From Amycolatopsis antarctica (GTDB lineage Bacteria; Actinomycetota; Actinomycetes; Mycobacteriales; Pseudonocardiaceae): a stretch of 64,000 bases of DNA. Shown one piece after another: positions 62,568-64,000 of the stretch. The stretch lies in the NCBI RefSeq assembly GCF_002262875.1, contig NZ_NKYE01000022.1:1-64000 (forward strand), given 5' to 3'. A program made the translations under genes and the position numbers. Within the stretch, counting starts at the first letter, position 1; the number at the start of each line of letters is the position of its first letter. The notes beneath the pieces were generated by a model. The model did not search any database. It had not been told where the DNA came from and saw nothing but the letters and a program-made list of their open reading frames with translations.

Positions 62568-63782
62568 GTGACCGCAGCGGTCGATTCGGTACTTCGCACA
62601 CGGTCGCGGTCGTGTCCGGTGCGGGGACACCCGCACGTCTGGTTTCCGTGGACGGTGAGCCGTGGTGCCCGTCACCACGATTGTGCGCGCCGTTCTGGAG
62701 CGGGTGCTGGCGGGAGGCCGCCGTGGGGCCGGCGCACCGGTGCTGCACCTGGTAATCACCCATCTCGCGGACTGGGGGGCCACCCGTCTCGGCGCACTGC
62801 TCACGGCCGCCGTCGCGGGCTGCGCGGGATTGCCGGACCTGGGTGGCGAGGATCTCGACGAGCGCATCGTGGCCGACCTGGTGCGCGGCCGTCCGGCGCC
62901 GGCCGAGCTTTACGCCGGGCGGACCCTGCCGCCCGGCGCTGGCCGAGCGCGCGCGGTTGCGCGAGACGTACGGGCGGCGAAGGAGGTGCTGTCCCGTTAT
63001 CCGCAGACCGATCTGGCCCTGCCCGGCCATCTGGGTGAGGTCCAGCTCACCCGCGCCGAGTTCGAGCAGCTCGTGCGGGGCGATCCGAAACGCGCGGTGG
63101 CCCTGCTGGACACGACAGTGCGCGACTGCGGTCCGCGATCCGCGCGCCGTGCACCTGGTCGGTGTGCCCAGCCGGGTGCCCCTGCTGGGCACACTGCTGC
63201 GGAGCTGGACCCCGGCACCGATCCGGCCGGACGACCAGCCGGAGGCCGTGGTGGCGCTGGGGGCACACGAACTGGCGGAGCCCGTGGGGCCCGGCCGGGC
63301 GCCGGAGACGTCCACTGTGGATTCCGGTGCCCGTGCCACACCCGTTGCGACACCGCGTCCACAATGGAGGTTCGAGGTCCCGAGGCCGTGTACAGCCTGT
63401 CCTATCTCGGCCTGCGGGCGCAGCTCGTCGACGCGCCCCGCGGCGTACTTCTCCGGCGAGGTAACCCGCCGCCTGGGGCTGCTACGTGCCCGCCTGTGTC
63501 GCGGTCACCCCCGCCACCGAGGAATTCGTCCACGGCAGACAGGAGGACCTGCTCCAGCTCGTTGACGACCGGGGTGCCTGGCTGGAGACATCCCTGCGGT
63601 TCTTCGGTGACACGGCACGGATCCAGGGCTGCCCGGACGAGAGGGTGGACCTCTCGCCGGGCGAGACCGGGATCATCTGCGAGGTGCTCGCCCTCGGTGC
63701 CGACACCCCGCTCGGCGGTCTTTCGATGACCTTCGAGGGGGAACGTCCCGACCGCAGGCTCTGGTGGCGCCTGCCCCGCTGA
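62568..63782 (+). pseudogene. Hsp70-family (DnaK-like) ATPase gene with multiple frameshifts
   Basis: The product can be followed through three frames. It starts VTAAVD at GTG 62568, then a one-base loss near 62586 shifts it to GTSHTVAVVSG…LVSVDGEPW, the phosphate-1 region of actin-like ATPases. Further on come GLPDLGGEDLDERIV (near 62830), VRAAKEVLSRYP and VQLTRAEFEQLV (about 62970-63080), LVGVPSRVPLL (about 63155), and a C-terminal beta-rich part ending WWRLPR (63480-63782). At least five frame changes and internal stops mean no intact protein. The family is the small actinobacterial Hsp70-like group of unknown role. Density of lesions argues against single sequencing errors. Confidence 0.8.
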
Positions 63783-63791
63783 GGCGCGGGG

Positions 63792-64000
63792 TCACGGCAG
63801 TCCCGCGAGCTCGCGCAGCTCGGCCACCAGTTCCCCGGCGTCGGCGTCCGCGGGGTCGAGACCGCGGGCGAGGAACCAGTCGGCGATGTTGCGCACGTCC
63901 CGGGCGAGGAACTCGGTCCCGCGCGGATTCGCGACCACGTCGACCACCTGCGGCAGGTCGATCAGCACCACACGTCCACTGTGGACGAGCACGTTGTACG
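63792..64000 (-). CDS. RIO1-like serine kinase, C-terminal end (5' part outside window)
   Basis: The frame runs in from the right edge. The visible residues include YNVLVHSGRVVLIDLPQ, with the catalytic-loop Asn and the metal-binding Asp of the IDLPQ (DFG-equivalent) motif of RIO kinases. These are followed by VANPRGTEFLARDVRNIADWF, typical of bacterial RIO1-like proteins. About 70 residues are seen. It probably phosphorylates proteins, though targets in bacteria are unknown. Its stop lies 9 bases from the end of the Hsp70-like pseudogene on the opposite strand. Confidence 0.85.
   Translation of the reverse strand, partial: YNVLVHSGRVVLIDLPQVVDVVANPRGTEFLARDVRNIADWFLARGLDPADADAGELVAELRELAGLP

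Noticed and set aside
1..64000. tRNA, rRNA and riboswitch genes
   Set aside because: All gaps were read for cloverleaf ends and known leader motifs by eye; none was convincing. A covariance-model search would settle this.

Overview
The window is high-GC actinobacterial DNA. A mycothione reductase gene, a DUF222/HNH endonuclease, leaderless GTG starts and a dxr-rip1-ispG-GNAT-PBP-map block laid out as in mycobacteria and their relatives all point to Actinobacteria. The modular type I PKS and general gene content suggest a filamentous member, probably Pseudonocardiales (inference; no species can be named).

Left edge (1-10.8 kb): the 3' part of a modular PKS gene, with an incomplete KS, then AT-DH-KR-ACP and a full KS-AT-DH-KR-ACP module. 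It ends in a docking domain rather than a thioesterase. A free-standing type II thioesterase and a hairpin terminator close the unit. Next come rlmN, a broken integrase-like remnant and an N-terminally shortened S9 peptidase, which look like the scarred border of the biosynthetic region (10.8-14 kb).

Middle (14-33 kb): a GNAT acetyltransferase, a lipoprotein tripeptidyl-aminopeptidase-like hydrolase, a two-component system and a DUF5996 protein. Then a tightly packed minus-strand operon encodes a LacI regulator, an FAD oxidoreductase, a HyuA-like ATPase-fold protein, a HEIAH protein, a permease and an alpha/beta hydrolase. A Tat-exported beta-propeller protein is divergent from it, and two matching LacI-type operators lie in the shared promoter region. 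This is the best candidate for an undescribed catabolic system. A MerR regulator, a YtrA-type GntR plus ABC transporter operon and a secreted lipase-like protein follow.

Core block (33-43.5 kb): a first methionine-aminopeptidase-like protein, DUF2631, then dxr, rip1 and ispG (MEP isoprenoid pathway plus site-2 protease). A small AraC-VOC-DUF4177 cassette is followed by a GNAT protein, a lipoprotein penicillin-binding protein and map.

Right part (43.5-64 kb): a 3-hydroxybutyrate-dehydrogenase-like SDR, an MHS-type transporter and a GAF/PucR regulator; an F420-type oxidoreductase; a secreted tannase-like esterase; a FadR-type regulator with a divergent CynX-type transporter; mtr; the HNH endonuclease; a repeat-filled gap with a 73-bp period; an M15 peptidase; a trypsin-like protease; an ElaA-like acetyltransferase overlapping bioF tail to tail; a PIG-L deacetylase; a DEAD-box helicase; a frame-broken Hsp70-like pseudogene; and the 3' end of a RIO-like kinase. 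No rRNA, tRNA, CRISPR array or intact insertion sequence was seen.
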